Under the pieces are notes generated by a model, which saw nothing but the letters and a program-made list of their open reading frames with translations, was not told the DNA's origin and did not search any database. Below, in pieces: positions 26,601 through 40,100 of a DNA stretch of 64,000 nt. The DNA comes from Brachypodius melanocephalos. Taxonomy: Eukaryota > Chordata > Aves > Passeriformes > Pycnonotidae. How positions within the stretch are numbered: the stretch's first letter is position 1; each line of letters begins with the position of its first letter. The position numbers were made by a program, and so were the translations under genes. The stretch is from the NCBI GenBank assembly GCA_013398615.1, contig VZSR01003798.1:5439188-5503187 (forward strand), in the 5' to 3' direction.

Positions 26601-29600
26601 TGTTAATTTAAGGAAGGTAATTTCCACTTGTGAGAAACAGATTCTCATCTGAGCTGATCAGTCATAATTTGAAGTGTCAAAATTAGCTACTGAGATTCAA
26701 GAATTAACCAGGAGATGATGTTTTGTGTGCTTTCAGTAACACACCAGGTTACATCATCCAACCAAGCTTTTGTTTGTCTCGGTGAAAATCTACCAAAACC
26801 TCATTTAACTGTTGGCTTTGCTGTCACTGTTGCAGTTCTTCTATTTCTAATTAATCTGGTTGAAATTCTCCCTCATGGAAGCAGTTTTCCTCAGTACCAG
26901 AGGCCCTGTGTAGTTCTACAGCACAGTTTGAAGCATCGTTTTATCAGACACAGCATTAAGGTGGCAGGTTGGGGGTGTGATGGCACTGCCACTGCTCCAG
27001 TGGGGATCTCGGTGCAAAAGCTTGCTCACTGGTGTTTGGAAAGCATCAAAAGTCTGGGGGAAGTCTGAGCAGGGAAGGAAGTGGAGAAATGATACCATCT
27101 CTGCTGCTGTGGTTAAACTGTAGTTGGCTGCTGAATTTGTGCTGTTGGGGCTGGATATGTCCTCTTAGGTCACAGATGCTCAATCCTGTTGGTGTTGGTC
27201 ATTAACTGAGCTTTTCAGCAGGTCCTTATTCCTACAGCAGCTGAGACTGCCATAATCTCAATGCATTTTTTCCTTCCCACCATCTCTGCAGGGTGTAGGG
27301 AGGGTAATTGAGGCCAAGCAGATTGCATGTGGTAGTGAAGGAAATCTGTGTAAAGCAGGGAAGTGAAACATTCATTGCAAGACAGCAGCCTCATCTCCTG
27401 CCTCTCTGCTCGAGCAGCTTTTTTTTCCCACTGGGAAAAAACCCAACCCAATAATAAAAATCCTCAAATCATCATCTGGCAAACAAAGCAGCAGAAGGAA
27501 TGACCTCATCACTGTCCACATAAGTCAAAAGTCCCAACCACAGCTTGCCGTGGGCAGTGGAGGCCTCTGAGCATTGGGAAGCTCTTGGGGAGATCTGGGG
27601 AAATTTTCTTGCAGGAGCTGATGTGCTGAGAACCTCCAGTTATCTGTGTGGTGCATTTATTGCAAAAGCTGGCATGCCATCACCATAGCAGCTGTATGAT
27701 TGGATGTATTTTGCTTTGCATTGAACAACTGGTGATCTGGAAAGTGTGGGAGGCACGGGGGAAATTCGAAATGAAATTTCAAACAGGGAGAGACAGTCCA
27801 GAAATCCAGAGCTGCAGCAGCTCCTGATCAAATAAGTGAAGGGTAAGAAATACCCTGTCTGTGAGCCAGGTCACCAAAGCAAGAAGTAAATTTTGTGAGA
27901 TGTAATTGCCTTGCTGAGTACTGTTGCAATGTGTTGTATCACTCTGAGCTCTGTAATCCCAAAATGGCTTTTCCCATGTTGGTTGAACTCAAAAGGTGCA
28001 GGATTCTTGTGTGGGTTTCAAAGGGGAGGAGAATCAAAACTGGAAGTAGAAAAAGGGTCTGAGAGACTGTCTGTCTGCTGGTAGCTGCCTGCCAGCAGTT
28101 TCCACAGGGCTGACACATTCCCCTTGGATCACTCTGAGCTTTCTCTCCATCCTTAAGCTAAGGCAGAGAAGTAGCTTCAATGTTTAACTTGTTCTTAATT
28201 CCATAGCTCTCAGAGTTATTGTTTGGGTTTTTGGTTTTGTTTTGTTTTTCTTCTTACTTTCTTTCTGCTAGTTAAAAGGCTAGAAAAAAAATAATTTCAG
28301 TTAGCTTGGGAATATCTTCATTTCAAACTTTTCATTTACTGTGAAATCCTTTACATATGGTCATGCTTTATTCACTTCTACCACAGACTGTTTTCCCCTA
28401 AGAAACAACTCTTCATAGAAAAAGCTGTATTTCATGAATTACAATCTTTGTACTGGTAGACCAGAAGCGTAAACAAGTTGCATAACAAATGACCACTTGG
28501 CAATACCAGTTGTGGATTTGAAAATACTCTTAATTATGAAACAAAAAAACCCCTTAAAATAGACTAAAACAGCATAGCCAAGAAGACTTTTTGCAGTTTA
28601 TCCTCTTCAGTGTATTTAATTGCTTGAGGCAGTGTAATTAAAAGGAAGTGATGCCAGTACTAGATGACATCAGTCACAGGAAAAAGTGATTGAATCTGTG
28701 TTGAGATTATTTAAGATGTAATGTGTGGGGTCTTACACTTCTCTAGGTCTTTAAGACATCTGCAGTGTGTAAAGGCCTTTAAAGATCTTTCCCCACTCTT
28801 CAATCTCTCTTTCACCTTTCCAGTGAAAGGTTTGAAAGGAAAAGCAGAGGCTCCTGTCCATTGCTGGTGCTGTGCCTGTGTGTTTCATAAGGCTTCCTGT
28901 GTTGCAAGAGCGAATACAGTAAGTGTATACATTTCACAAATGCACTTCAAAGACAAGCTCTGATTTTCAGAACTAGAACTCAGGATTTCTGAAGCAGAAA
29001 AGAAGCACTTTTTGGATGATCACAGGAGATCCCTAGGCTTCCTTTTCCACAAGCCACCGTATGGCAACATCTCTTGGATGCAAACCTGAGATCCTTTATG
29101 AGGTTCACAACATTTTTGTCTGGTTTTCCTGTCCTTAAATCTCTCTGTAAGACCTCTTTCAACCCAGCTCCACCATGGTGACTTGGAGGATGCAATTAGT
29201 CTTTAGTCACCTACCAAGCAAACCCAAACATGTGCTTCCAGCAGGGCTTTAAATAGCTGCCCAGGCTGGGGGCCCATTGTTTGGTAGCTCCAATGTGAAT
29301 TCTGAAAATAGGAGGTTTGGACAGGATTTCCACTTTTGGAGGAGTAGGAAATGAAATCATCTTTTAATAAAGCTCTGTTTAGGGGTGTTTTGTCTCCATG
29401 TAGGCCTTGTTAAACAAGAAAAAGTTTGGAGAGTTCAGTTGCTGCCCTTTTAACTGCACCCCAAATCACAGCACAGGTAGCGATTGGATGGACAGGTCTG
29501 GGCTGTATGTTAACTTAGCTGCTAATGCTTTGCAGCTGAGAAATCTCCCCCTGTTCTTGTGCTCATTGATCTGCATCAGTACCATGCAGAGGAAGCAGTG

Positions 29601-30075
29601 CTATCATGGTAATACATCTCATCTCTTCAGGGATAAGAACAGACAGACCAGAGCACCATGTCTTCATTTTTCATTCTCATATTTTCCCCAGAGCAAGCTA
29701 CATTAAGTGTCCCCATTCATTCCCAGTAAGGAATTCTTCAGTTCAAGAGCAGTTGTCTCATTTAAAATAATTTTTAAAGCATGGTTTGATGTGTAGATGA
29801 AGAACTCCCTTTATAGCAGCAGAATTAGGCATCGTAGCCATTCCTGTATAGACTGAAATAGTTTTTTAATTTCTGTATTTTTCCTGCAATATATTGGTAT
29901 TTCTTAAACCAGCTCCAAGTCAAGAGTTGTTTCCAAGCTAGATTTAAAGTATCTGAGGAGCAAAGGGAAAAACGGGATAAAATGCAATGTTGTTGGAGTT
30001 AAGGGATGGATTATTTGACTTTTACCACAGTCAAGACAGCCTAGGAATGACCACTTTTGATTCTGTGGAGAAAAT

Positions 30076-30094
30076 AAAAAAAAAAAAAAAAAAA
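30076..30094. repeat. 19-nt A homopolymer
   Basis: An uninterrupted run of 19 A follows aaaat about 90 nt left of the LTR fragment. It could be the tail of a decayed retroposed copy or simple slippage. The sequence before it does not resemble a transcript I know. Confidence 0.9.
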
Positions 30095-30182
30095 GTTTTC
30101 TTCTTGGGATGTAGCCGTGCAGCCGTGTTTTCAGCCTATGGAAATGCAAACCTTTATAAACAGGCTCACTGGTCTTCCTGAC

Positions 30183-30633
30183 TGTTGTGGTTTAACCCCA
30201 GCCAGCAACCAAGCCCCACACAGCTGCCTCTTGTGCCATGGGGAAGAGAATGGGAAGAGCAAAAGTGAGAAAACTTGAGAGTTGAGATAAAGCCAGGTTA
30301 ATAGATAAGGCAAAGGCCACATGCAAACAAAGCAAACCAAGGGATTAGGTCACTGCTTTCCATGGGCATGCATGTGTTCAGCCATCCCCAGGGCAGCAGG
30401 GCTCCACCTCTTTAATGGAGATTTCTTCCTTCTTTCCCCAGCTCTGTACACTGACCATGACTCCATGTGGCCTGGGATATCCCTCAGGTCATTTGGGGTC
30501 AGCTGTCCTGGTTGTGTCCCCTCCTAACTCCTTGTGCCCCCATCCTGCCCACTTGTGGGGCAGGTGGAGAAGGAAAGGCCTTGGGTCTGTGTAAGCAATG
30601 CTCAGCAAGAAGGAAAATATCAGAACTGTTCCA
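30183..30633. mobile_element. Solo LTR fragment of an avian endogenous retrovirus-like family
   Basis: The left end reads tgttgtggtttaacccc followed by agccagcaac, the left terminus of an abundant LTR family in bird genomes. Further blocks fit the same family: gagttgagataaagccaggt, the 20 bases starting ggggtcagctgtcctggttg, ctaactccttgtgccccc, and gtgtaagcaatgctcagca near the right. The usual right terminus is not recognisable, so the copy is truncated or heavily decayed at about 30633. No retroviral gag, pol or env coding sequence flanks it, so this is an LTR remnant only. I have not assigned a strand because I cannot confirm the family's reference orientation. Confidence 0.8.
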
Positions 30634-30826
30634 CGTCTAGGCAGGTGTTTGAGGGGGTTACAGCAGTCCATAGTGGATGGGCATAGGTGATGGAACCACC
30701 CTGATGGTTGTTGATAAGTGCATAACTTGGTGTTTAACCTGTGTAAGGAGAAAGCCCTGCTGTCTGCCAGAGGGAGCAGAAAGGTGAGGCACAGGAGCAA
30801 TACTGACTGTTCTGGCACTGCCTGGA

Positions 30827-30890
30827 GCTCTGTGTGATTGTGGACAAGTTACTTAACCTCATGAAAACAGATTTGGTTTTGCAGTGATAA
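30827..30890 (+). repeat. MIR-like SINE relic, sense orientation
   Basis: The sequence gtgtgattgtggacaagtt, followed by acttaacctcatg, matches the MIR core (tgtgaccttgggcaagtc, then acttaacctc). It is diverged and short. It lies about 200 nt right of the LTR fragment and is presumably far older. Confidence 0.65.
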
Positions 30891-33837
30891 CCACTTACCT
30901 CCTGAGAGTGACAGAAAGCTCGGCTCCCTTCTGGTAATGCTCTGGGACGAGGGCTGTAGAAGTTCAGATACTGGTCCAGGCCACTGGATCTTTGATGTGG
31001 TGAGAAGTGTTGCCCCACTGATGGTTCCTTCAGAAGGTTCCTGTATTGGGGACATGTTTGCTCACATTGTTCCTGTAGCCTTTTCAAAGCAGGGGGGCAC
31101 AGACCTCTTGAGCAATCTTTCTAGTATTGTCTGCTCTTGTTACATACTGGCTCCCTTTTCATTTGAACTGCTTGCCAAAAGTCAGAACCTGTCCTATGTT
31201 CTTACCCCGTGTCTGAAACCCTCTCAGATGTGAGGAAGCAGAACATCAAAGCACTGCAAGTGGTCGCCCTTCTGAAAAAACATTCCCTAGGGTTTAGCAC
31301 GATGCTTGCTTGATCCTGTTAGATAAAAATGGATTGTCAGGTCTGTCACTTTCTCTTCTAGGCTGAATTCAATGTCTGAGGAAGTTTCAGCAGAATCCTT
31401 GTTGGCCACAGGTCAGGACATGGTCTTTTTATCACCTTCCCTTGTGCTGCATTTTGCAGCTGGTGTTTAACACATGCTCCATGCAAGGGAACTTTGTGTA
31501 CATCCACAATGTGCTGCTTTAAGGAGACCACATGTCTTGACTGAGGTTTCTGTAGTTGTTGTCTTGATGGAGGAGCCTTTGCTGTCCCACAGCAGAGTTG
31601 TTTGGCATTGTGACAAGGAAGTGACTGTCCCAAATGGTTTCTCTGTAGCTGCTCATGGGCTGTTTTTACCTCCTGCTTCAATCCTGAAAGTCCACTGACA
31701 GGTTATTCTGCAGATGGGATTCTTATGGGAACAGGCAGAAAATATTTTTTAAAAAATTGAATCAAAGGTTTAGCTGTCCTGATGCTATTAAGGAAGCTTT
31801 TATTGTGTTTGGGGTTTTTTTAAAAACTCTGCATTTTATCAACCTTCCACTGCTCTGCAGTAGGGAGAGCCTAGTTCACAGGATTTGAGTCAGCTCTTGT
31901 ATGCTGGCACAGTCCTCTCACAGTGTGCACAGAGATCACTGCTTTTGTGGAGGCTGAAAACAAAATTGTTATCTTACCTGCTCTTTATTTGATGTCCTTA
32001 GGAAGATCAGCAATGCAAGAAGGTGTAGGGGGAAGTATGTACAGTTCTAAAAGGCCTTAAAGTTCCCCCAAAGTTGTATCATCCCCCTACGTCTCTCTTG
32101 AGCATTTGGGGCTTTTACTATGAGGATGAGTGGAATCTGTGAATGGGTTTCATCTGAGCAGCTGAGCACTAATATAGTAATTATGAGAATGCATATGCAG
32201 TATTTTCAAGACCAGTAGAAGAAGTTCATCCTACCCCTATTCTTCAAAACAACAAAACTAGTAAATCTATTCCTTCAGCTTTCACATCATCCTCTTCCTA
32301 ATAGGTACCTGGTGCTGGAAGGAAAGAAGTTTTCTCACCTTCCAGCTCCAGAGCATCCTGTTATTAATGAGCAGTTGCAGCAACATCTGTGTGTGTTTTC
32401 CTCCCCTTCTCCACTTGCCTTTGATACCTTTCCAGCTGCATTTGCTCTCCTTAGGAAGCCGCAGCCTCATCTCTGACAATTTTGGTGTTACCCGCAGTGT
32501 CCTAATAGCAGTTTTGACCTTTCAATTAACTTTAGGATTGCCTCTTTCAGCAGACAGAATCTGTACAGATGCCAAAAGCCTCAGAACAGATTTGTGAGGT
32601 TGGCTGAAAGACCATGAAGATTAGGGACATATTTTCCCTTTTGTCAGGGAAATCAACAGCAAAAGGCCCCAACAGAAGAAGGAAACTTTCCCACTGACCA
32701 CAAATAGGGGCTTAAATGGAATTTTCAAGCCTTTAAAAATAAATCGTCATTTTGTATTTAATTAAGCAGGGTTTCATGAATGTGGTAGTATGCTGAGGTC
32801 ATGGGCAAAAAGCAGCTTTTCCAGTAATTAGTGCAGGGTCCATGCTGTTCTGGCAAAAACAGCCATGACGTCAGTCTGAGGCTGGAACAAGAAACTGTGC
32901 CACACAGTGAACTTGAAACACAAACCTTATTATTGAAGGGGCACGTCTGACAGCTACAAGTTCTGGTTGTGTTGAACACATAGTGTATTTTTCCTTTGAA
33001 AATCCCAAAAAGGTGTTTGGTTTGGTCTGGTGCTTGGTCTTTTTTTTTTTTTTTTTTTTCCCCTCAAGTTTCTGAGTCAATGAAATTGCTGCCATGCCAG
33101 GGCCTCTTTTCTCCTGTTTCCCTTGCCCTTAATAAATAATGAAATTACCAAACTTCCAACGCTCTGGTTTTGTAAATACGGAAAGTGGACATTTCCATGT
33201 TTATATTTAGCAGAAGCAGCTTAGTTTTTAGTTTTGTTTTGTGAACCCAAATGCAAGGGGCAAGTGCAGCAGTGAGCACACACAGGGCATGCCCAGGCAG
33301 GTTGTGCTCTTGTAGCCATGCAGACCTTTGTTTTAGGTGAAATTTCGATGTTTTCAGTGCAAGCCAAGTGTTGTGACAGCATTTGGAGTACGTAGTTTTG
33401 CAGCACTCAGATTCTAGTTTCTGATGAGTTACTGGAGTCCTGCAGAGCTGAGAAAGAAAAGTTTGTCCATATAACCTGGCTTTTGGTACGTTAGCAAAAT
33501 CTTTTACTTAAATTACTTAAAACTCTTGAGATTGCTTGTTGCTGAATATAAATAGCCTGGGTGGCTTATAGTTCTTGGCTTTTACTGGGAGAGAGAAGAG
33601 TTAAGCATCTTCTCCTTTTAAAATCTATAAAAAATACTTATCTCTGATGATACATATAAATTCCAAAGATGGCGTTATTTTAGAGTGGCAACCCTCAATA
33701 ACTTGGTCTTATTTGATTTAATGCAAAGAGCATGCGTGCCAAAGGAATTGCTCAGTTGTGTTTCCTCAACTCATGCCATTTTTTCCCTTTTTTTTTTTTT
33801 TTTTTTTTTAACCATCTGTCTGAATTTTGTTTTGCAG

Positions 33838-34134
33838 GCCATGACTGCTGTGAGACAGTGAAGGTGGCACTTTGTGCCTCTAGAGAGGGTCACCCCGTTC
33901 TGGTTGTGGCAGAAGAAAGTTTCCAGTTTGTCCAGGACGAAGCCTACGATGCTGCCCAGTTTCTGGCCACCTGTGCTGGCAACCAGCAGGCGCTGAATTT
34001 CACACGGTTCTTGGACAGGTCAAGGCCACCTGCTGCAGACGTGGACTTTTTGGATGAGAAAGTGGCCTTGGCATTTCGACACCTGAAGCTGCCAGCAGAA
34101 TGGAACGTGCTGGGAGCAGACCAGTCGCTGACCG
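33838..34134 (+). CDS. AKAP13: AKAP13 coding exon 3
   Basis: It encodes residues 61-159 and the first base of codon 160. It begins with GHDCCETVKVALCASREG and includes EESFQFVQDEAYDAAQFLA, GNQQALNFTRFLD and LAFRHLKLPAEWNVLG, all strongly similar to mammalian AKAP13. The acceptor is ttttgcag and the donor is gtgagg at 34135. Phase is 1 on both sides. A 22-nt T tract lies 28 nt upstream of the acceptor AG and may act as the polypyrimidine tract. Without splicing, the frame stays open to a stop at 34347-34349, so intron retention here would give a short N-terminal product. That is only a reading of the sequence; there is no evidence that it is made. Confidence 0.96.
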
Positions 34135-37100
34135 GTGAGGACTTCTGGGGCACAATGAGATTTGCAGGTTGGGAGAGAGGTAAAAAGCCTGGGAGAGAGG
34201 ATTCCCTGCCTTGGGAACCTGGGTGTGGTGTCCATCCACATCCCATATCTTGCCCTTCAGCCTCCTTAAAATATATCAGGTATAAAATATGTAATATAAA
34301 ATATATAACCATAACTCATGATTCCTCTAGGTCTTCTCTTATGAAATAGCCTGAGATGACAGTCAGTATTTTCACATACACCCTGAAAGGGTTTTTTTGT
34401 GTTTGTAACAATGGCAAGTGTATCAGAATAGCTGCTATATGCTGAAAGAACCCTGTGTGTAGAATATCTGATGCTCCTGGAAATATCCCTGTGCCAGAAA
34501 TTTGGCACTTGTAGTAAATGTTGGGTTTATAGCACAGGTGCAGAATGACTGTAACATGAAAAATACATGAAATTTTTTCTTGGAGAACTTGGGGCTCTGG
34601 GCCTGAGTGTTTATATCATATCCCTGGTTGCACACAGGATGGGTTAACACTGCGGTTCCTCAAAATAACACTGGACAATTTTGCAAATAAAAGAAGGGAA
34701 GCGTGGGGAAACTTGACCCTTAACCACAGCAGTGAGGGCAACTGAGAGCTTATAAATAAACCCCAAGGCTGGTCCAAAGTCTCTGGTGGTTGCTGAAGCA
34801 GAAGTGCAGAGGTGTTCAGCATGCTGTGGTGTGTCTGTGTCCTTGGAGTTCTGCTTATTTTGTCACAAGGAGGTAAAAGGAAACACACGTGGGACCAGGA
34901 GACTAGTTCCAGTATGTACAAATCCTTGCTGTAAATTTTCAGGGTATTTTGGCAAATAGTTTCACTTCAAGAATGTGACTGTGAGGCATCAGTTATCTTT
35001 CATAAGATGCAATGGCACAAACACTTTGAATAGGGCTGGGATGTGGCTCACTTGGTGCAGCAGGCTCAGTTCTGCTCACTGCAACAGGATTTTCCACAGG
35101 AGATTTCCCTGCTTTATTTTTCTCCAGCTTGCTGACTGGTTTTGTAAATACCTCAATACAAAGCTGGGCAATTCCTGTGTTAGCAGACATTAAAATAGTT
35201 GATCATATTTAATGGCTTCTTGATAGAAATTCAGCAGCTGTCATATGTTTACAGGGAGATAAACATCTTGGTATTCTTATAGTCTGTGTGGAAGTCACTG
35301 ATATTTCTTTCTGCATTTGAAAAGCATTGTGATATTGCAGGCATTTCTGGTGTAAGTGATACAAACAAAGTCACAGTGATCTTAACAAAAACTTTGAAAC
35401 TCTGAATTGTTTCTGATTTTACAGGAAAGCTGAGATCTGGTTTCTCTTTTTTACTTTGATTTTTCTTTGGGAAAACATTTAGGGAAACCAGGCCATAAGA
35501 TTTACATTGGTTTGCTCAGCATGTGCTTGTGTGTCTAGAAGTTGTGATTATGCAAAGCTCTGTATGTTAATGGACTTGTGGTGCATCTGTGGCATCCACA
35601 GTGAGAAGAGGGAGCTCTGTAATTCCAAATTCTGTAACTCTTGAATGTTTTGGCATCCTTTAGTGAGGTGTGTGTAGATATGAGTAAATAAATATAATGT
35701 CACTAAATGCAAATTTAGTTCAAGGATATTGCTGTAAAATAACATTCCTTTTGTTTCAGGCAGACTTATCTGGTGGTGTTGCAGTGAGATATTTACACAT
35801 AGGGAATTCGGGGGAATTTTTGTGATTGTGACAGGAAGGATTTGCATGCATAAGCATCCTTTTGGTCACAAAACTCCGTTTTGCTACAGTGAGATGGAAG
35901 AGATGTCCCTGGTTTATGATGGAGCGCTCGATTGGGAAAACCTCTGAGCTAAAATATAGCACCCTTATACTGGTGCTTGTGTGTGGGAGAGAGAAAAGCA
36001 CTGCAAAGATTGCACTGTAGGAGTGTTTGAACAATTAAGCACATTCTGGCCAATGCCTGCAGTGGGACAGCCTGTCCTGAGCTGCTTCACTACCTATGAA
36101 CAGCTATTGCAATTCGTGTTTCACATTTCCCTAAATGTCAGCACCAGATAGCTTCACATAACCTTCTCGAAGGAGAACGTGCTATAGAAATGAGAACAAA
36201 AGAAAATGTCAGATCTCTTCTTGAAAGATGCTTAGTGCTGCCTCTGAGCTGGCACGTCTCTATGGGCCCTTGTGGGCTGGAAACAAAACGCTGCTGTTCA
36301 GCAAAACCTCTGAAGGCAGGAGCGAGCCTGTGCCAGCTCCCGGAGTGCCCCAGCCCGATGGGGAGCTGCTGCTCAGAGGAGGCTGCTGTTGGCAAACACG
36401 TTTAAAGGTCGATTTTTCAAAGGCCTGAAGTAGGAGGCTAGCTTTTGCAAAAGTTAGGAAGTAATGGCTTTCTGCAGGCAGCAGCTGGGTACAAGATCTG
36501 GCACTGAGCAGAACTCCAGGCTGAATTTTGAGGAGGGGGTGGCTTTACGTGGAGGCTTCTCCTTGCTTTTGCCTGCACCCAGCTCTGGCCAGGCTTCCAG
36601 CAGAGGGCAAGGATGTCACTGCTGTCACCCCAGAGGGCAGAGAGGCTGCTGAGAGGTTCACCCACCTCAGTCTCCTGAGGCTGTTGAACTCATCTACTGT
36701 GTCACTAAAGAGACACAGCCCCAGAACTGGGGATAGGAGCACCTGAGATACCTGACATCAGGGGTCCCTGGGCTCTGTTCTCTTGCTGAGGGTACTCAAC
36801 CATTTGGTGGGATGAACTGGGAGGCAGAAGAGAGCCCAGGACAGTGTGACTGGGGAAAAGCACAGTCCCTGAGACACACACAGTCCCTGTGCTCTTCACC
36901 AGACATACACTGCCCCTCCATAGCAAGCACCTCCTGGGCCTTGCTCTTAGTTATCTATCTGTATGAACTCCAACGGCATCCACAATCTCAGAATGTCCAT
37001 AATTAAGGATTAGTCTTGTTACTGTGATATTCCAAACACAGCATTTCTTTCAGGTGCTATATAATCATGTCTGTCTTAATAATTACAAGTGCACTGTAAC

Positions 37101-40100
37101 TTTCTAAAGAACGTAGTTGTTACTGCTGTCAAAAGTGGGGTTATTTACTGTTCTCAGTGGCATTTAAAGGCAGCTATTTAAGTGGAACAGATTGTTACAC
37201 TTCATGTCTAGAAATCAAAATTTAATATGTATCCTGAGGATGTATGCAATGTAAATACAGGACCATGATGTTCTGTTTTAAATTACTGAAGAGAAAATAA
37301 GCTAACTAGAAAACCACAACTGAATATTTTGAGGTATGAGTAATGATTATGGCTTGTTTATGTTGCAGTGGAGTAAAAAAAAAAGGAGAAAAAAATTAGG
37401 GAGGATCTGAGGCTCAGGTATGAAAAGCTTAGAGAGCTTAATTGTATCGCTAGTAAACAGATCACTTTCAAAATAACTTAGAAGTAATATTCTGGCAACA
37501 CCTTTGAGGAAACAGTCTTTCCATTTTGCTTATTAAAAGTTAGTGGTGAAACTTAAAGCTATGGTTGATTTTTGGTTGTATGAGTTTCCTGAGATTGTGC
37601 TTCAGGAGCTGGTTAATGCTGACAGAGGCTTGCTGTGATCACCATGATACGGAGCAATTCCCCTGGGAGTGTAAGGATTGCTGTGAGACAGGGAGCCAGG
37701 TTTTCAAGCAGATAACCAGGGGACCATTAGATTAGATAGAACACTTAACTGATTGCATTTACTGATGTGTTGAATATGTACAGCTTCCCAGAAATGCTCC
37801 AGGATAAACATGGCCCTTTGATAAGTACTGTTTGGGAAATTAAACTCCATGACCTCACCAGGTGGGGGGGTGGGTATAGAGGGAAACTCTCTCCCCTGGT
37901 TTGAAATACTCTAAATGTATTAGGATTATGAGTTTAATAGCTTCATTTACAAAACCAGTAGGATTTCAATGTACAGGACAACATGAGTGTCACTGGGAAT
38001 AGAGATCATGAATTGGGTTTTTCTGCACTTAAGGGAGAATATCTGAAGAGAGAAAGTCACAAAAAACCCATCTTATTTTAAACAAAAAATCCTAAAAAAA
38101 ACCTTTTAAAAACTTTCAGAATTTGGTTATTATTATCTAGTCTTTTTTTCCCATGGGAGGATGCTGAAGTTATGCTACTGGTGATGTATTTCAGACGTGG
38201 AGCTTTAATCTGTTCATCTGCTGCACTCTTGTTATAGTTGCTCTTGGAACCCTTTCAATGTAATAGTTACAGGTGTTCTTTTGGTTGGATTTCATATCCT
38301 TTCCAGTCTGCTGCTCGGCTTCTGTGCTGTCTGATAAAGGATGGTATGGTATAAATCAGCATGATCTGTTCAGAGCCAACAGCACAAAGTGCTCTGTTCG
38401 GCAGCAGTCCTTGATAAGATGTAAAAGTCTTTTCCATACCTAAATTTAGTGCCCTCTGCAGTGGAAAATGGGAAGCAGAAAGCAATTCTTGTTCAGACAG
38501 CATCAGAAATGTGCTGCTCAAGACTGACATGTACCGTTTAGTCTGTGGCTGAGAAATTGTTGGCATGGGAATGTTCCTGTTCCCTTTGATATTAGCAGGA
38601 AAGGGGACATGGAGATCTTTTGGTGTGCTTTGAAAAATTTCTTGTTTATCAGATTAAGAAAGGAATTATCCACACATCTTTTTATTAACTGAGCTCATAA
38701 CTCCAAACACAACATCTTTGCCTTGACCTTTCTGCAGTGCAGTTGTCTGCTGGAGCCTTCCCCTAGGATCTCGCTGTGACCTGGCAACTTGGTTCTGGGG
38801 TCTTTTACCTTTGTTTTTCGAGGACTGATCTGAGCAGTGAGAACATTTCGAGCAGAAAGGAAGATTTTTGAGGCCAGATGTGATGGTAGATTTCCAAATT
38901 GCTGAGTGTATGTGAGTTTGGTTGAGAACCAAGTAAAGGTCATGAGCACAGGAAGACAAAGCTATGCTACCCCATTCCATGGCTGGCTCATGAGATGTCT
39001 CGGCATGGAGGATAAACTGAGCATTAGGTATAGGTTACTCTATCTGGAAAGATATTTTTAAAAAGGAGCAATAATTTGTTGGGGTTTTTCTTGTTATTTA
39101 ATCAGAATTAAAATGAACGTTTTTGCTTAGTGTTCTTGGGCGTGTCATACCCAAAGGGTTTTTTTTTTTTTCCTTCGATGCTTATTTGCCTTGTGCTAGT
39201 AGCACCTTAAACCTTAATCCTTTACTATTAGCAAAGTATATATGACAGTCTTCTATGGAAATTTGGTCCTCAGTTGCGCTGATAAACTGTCTGTTCATGA
39301 ATCACAGCAGAAAAAAAAAAATGACACAAAAATAATATATCCAAAGTCTTGTGTTTTGCCAGCTGGACTAGAGTACCCTGCCATTATGGGGCAATAATCA
39401 TATGTTTCAATTCTTGCCTATTACTAGGAAACGAGAAAGAAACAAAACAATCTTGGCCTTTTCAGTATCGTGCATCTTGTATTTCCACAATTTCCTAATT
39501 ACCAGAAGCTTCTTGTTGACATTCAAACGACAGCCATTTTAAGACAAGGAGCTCTTGCTTGGTATGTGGTAGGAGAAGGAGCTCTGGCTTTTGGTAGTCT
39601 TTTTGCACCACGACAAGATCATAAAATCATTGACTGGATTTCCAGTGTGACAAGTTTCATCCCTTCAAAGGTGGAAGTCTGAAGGAATCTGTTTGTCTTC
39701 CTCCCTTCTTCATTCAGCAAAATGTCCATACGTGATGCAGACCAGCTCTTGTCTAGTTTTGAGCAACGCCATACACCAACAGATGTATTTTCATTATGTA
39801 TTAGGAGTTAATCCAGCCCACAGATGGCACATGCCTTTTTAACTGTCACCATGCAAGTTTTGCACACTCCAGAACCTTCCAAAGCCATTGCCTGGGGCCC
39901 CTGCAGTTGCTGGATGTACAGTACTTTGTCTCTTCACTGCCATCATCTGTGCCCATCTGTTAGGGTGGCCTCGTGCCAGGTTCTGTGTCGGGCAGATCCT
40001 TCCAAAAGTGGATAGCTAGCCTGTGTGTTTAATATGTTCTGGTGGCAACATGCCACCTCTGCTTGAACAGATCCTGTGTGCACATTATCACTGCCCAAAG

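Larger units (their letters stand above)
23603..33837 (+). other. AKAP13: AKAP13 intron (10.2 kb)
   Basis: The intron runs from gtaaac to ttttgcag. It contains an avian-type LTR fragment at about 30183-30633, a 19-nt A tract just before it, a MIR-like relic near 30827, a 20-nt T tract at 33040-33059 and a 22-nt T tract at 33788-33809 close to the 3' splice site. Two GC-rich patches (about 24640-25010 and 25560-25990) carry overlapping open frames on both strands that match nothing I recognise. The remainder looks like unique intronic DNA. Confidence 0.85.

Noticed and set aside
30489..30818. Minus-strand open frame overlapping the LTR fragment, considered as retroviral coding sequence
   Set aside because: It lies largely within LTR-like sequence and shows no gag, pro, pol or env motif.
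33732..33837. Upstream extension of the exon 3 reading frame as part of the protein
   Set aside because: It runs through the T tract and splice acceptor. The conserved protein starts exactly after ttttgcag.
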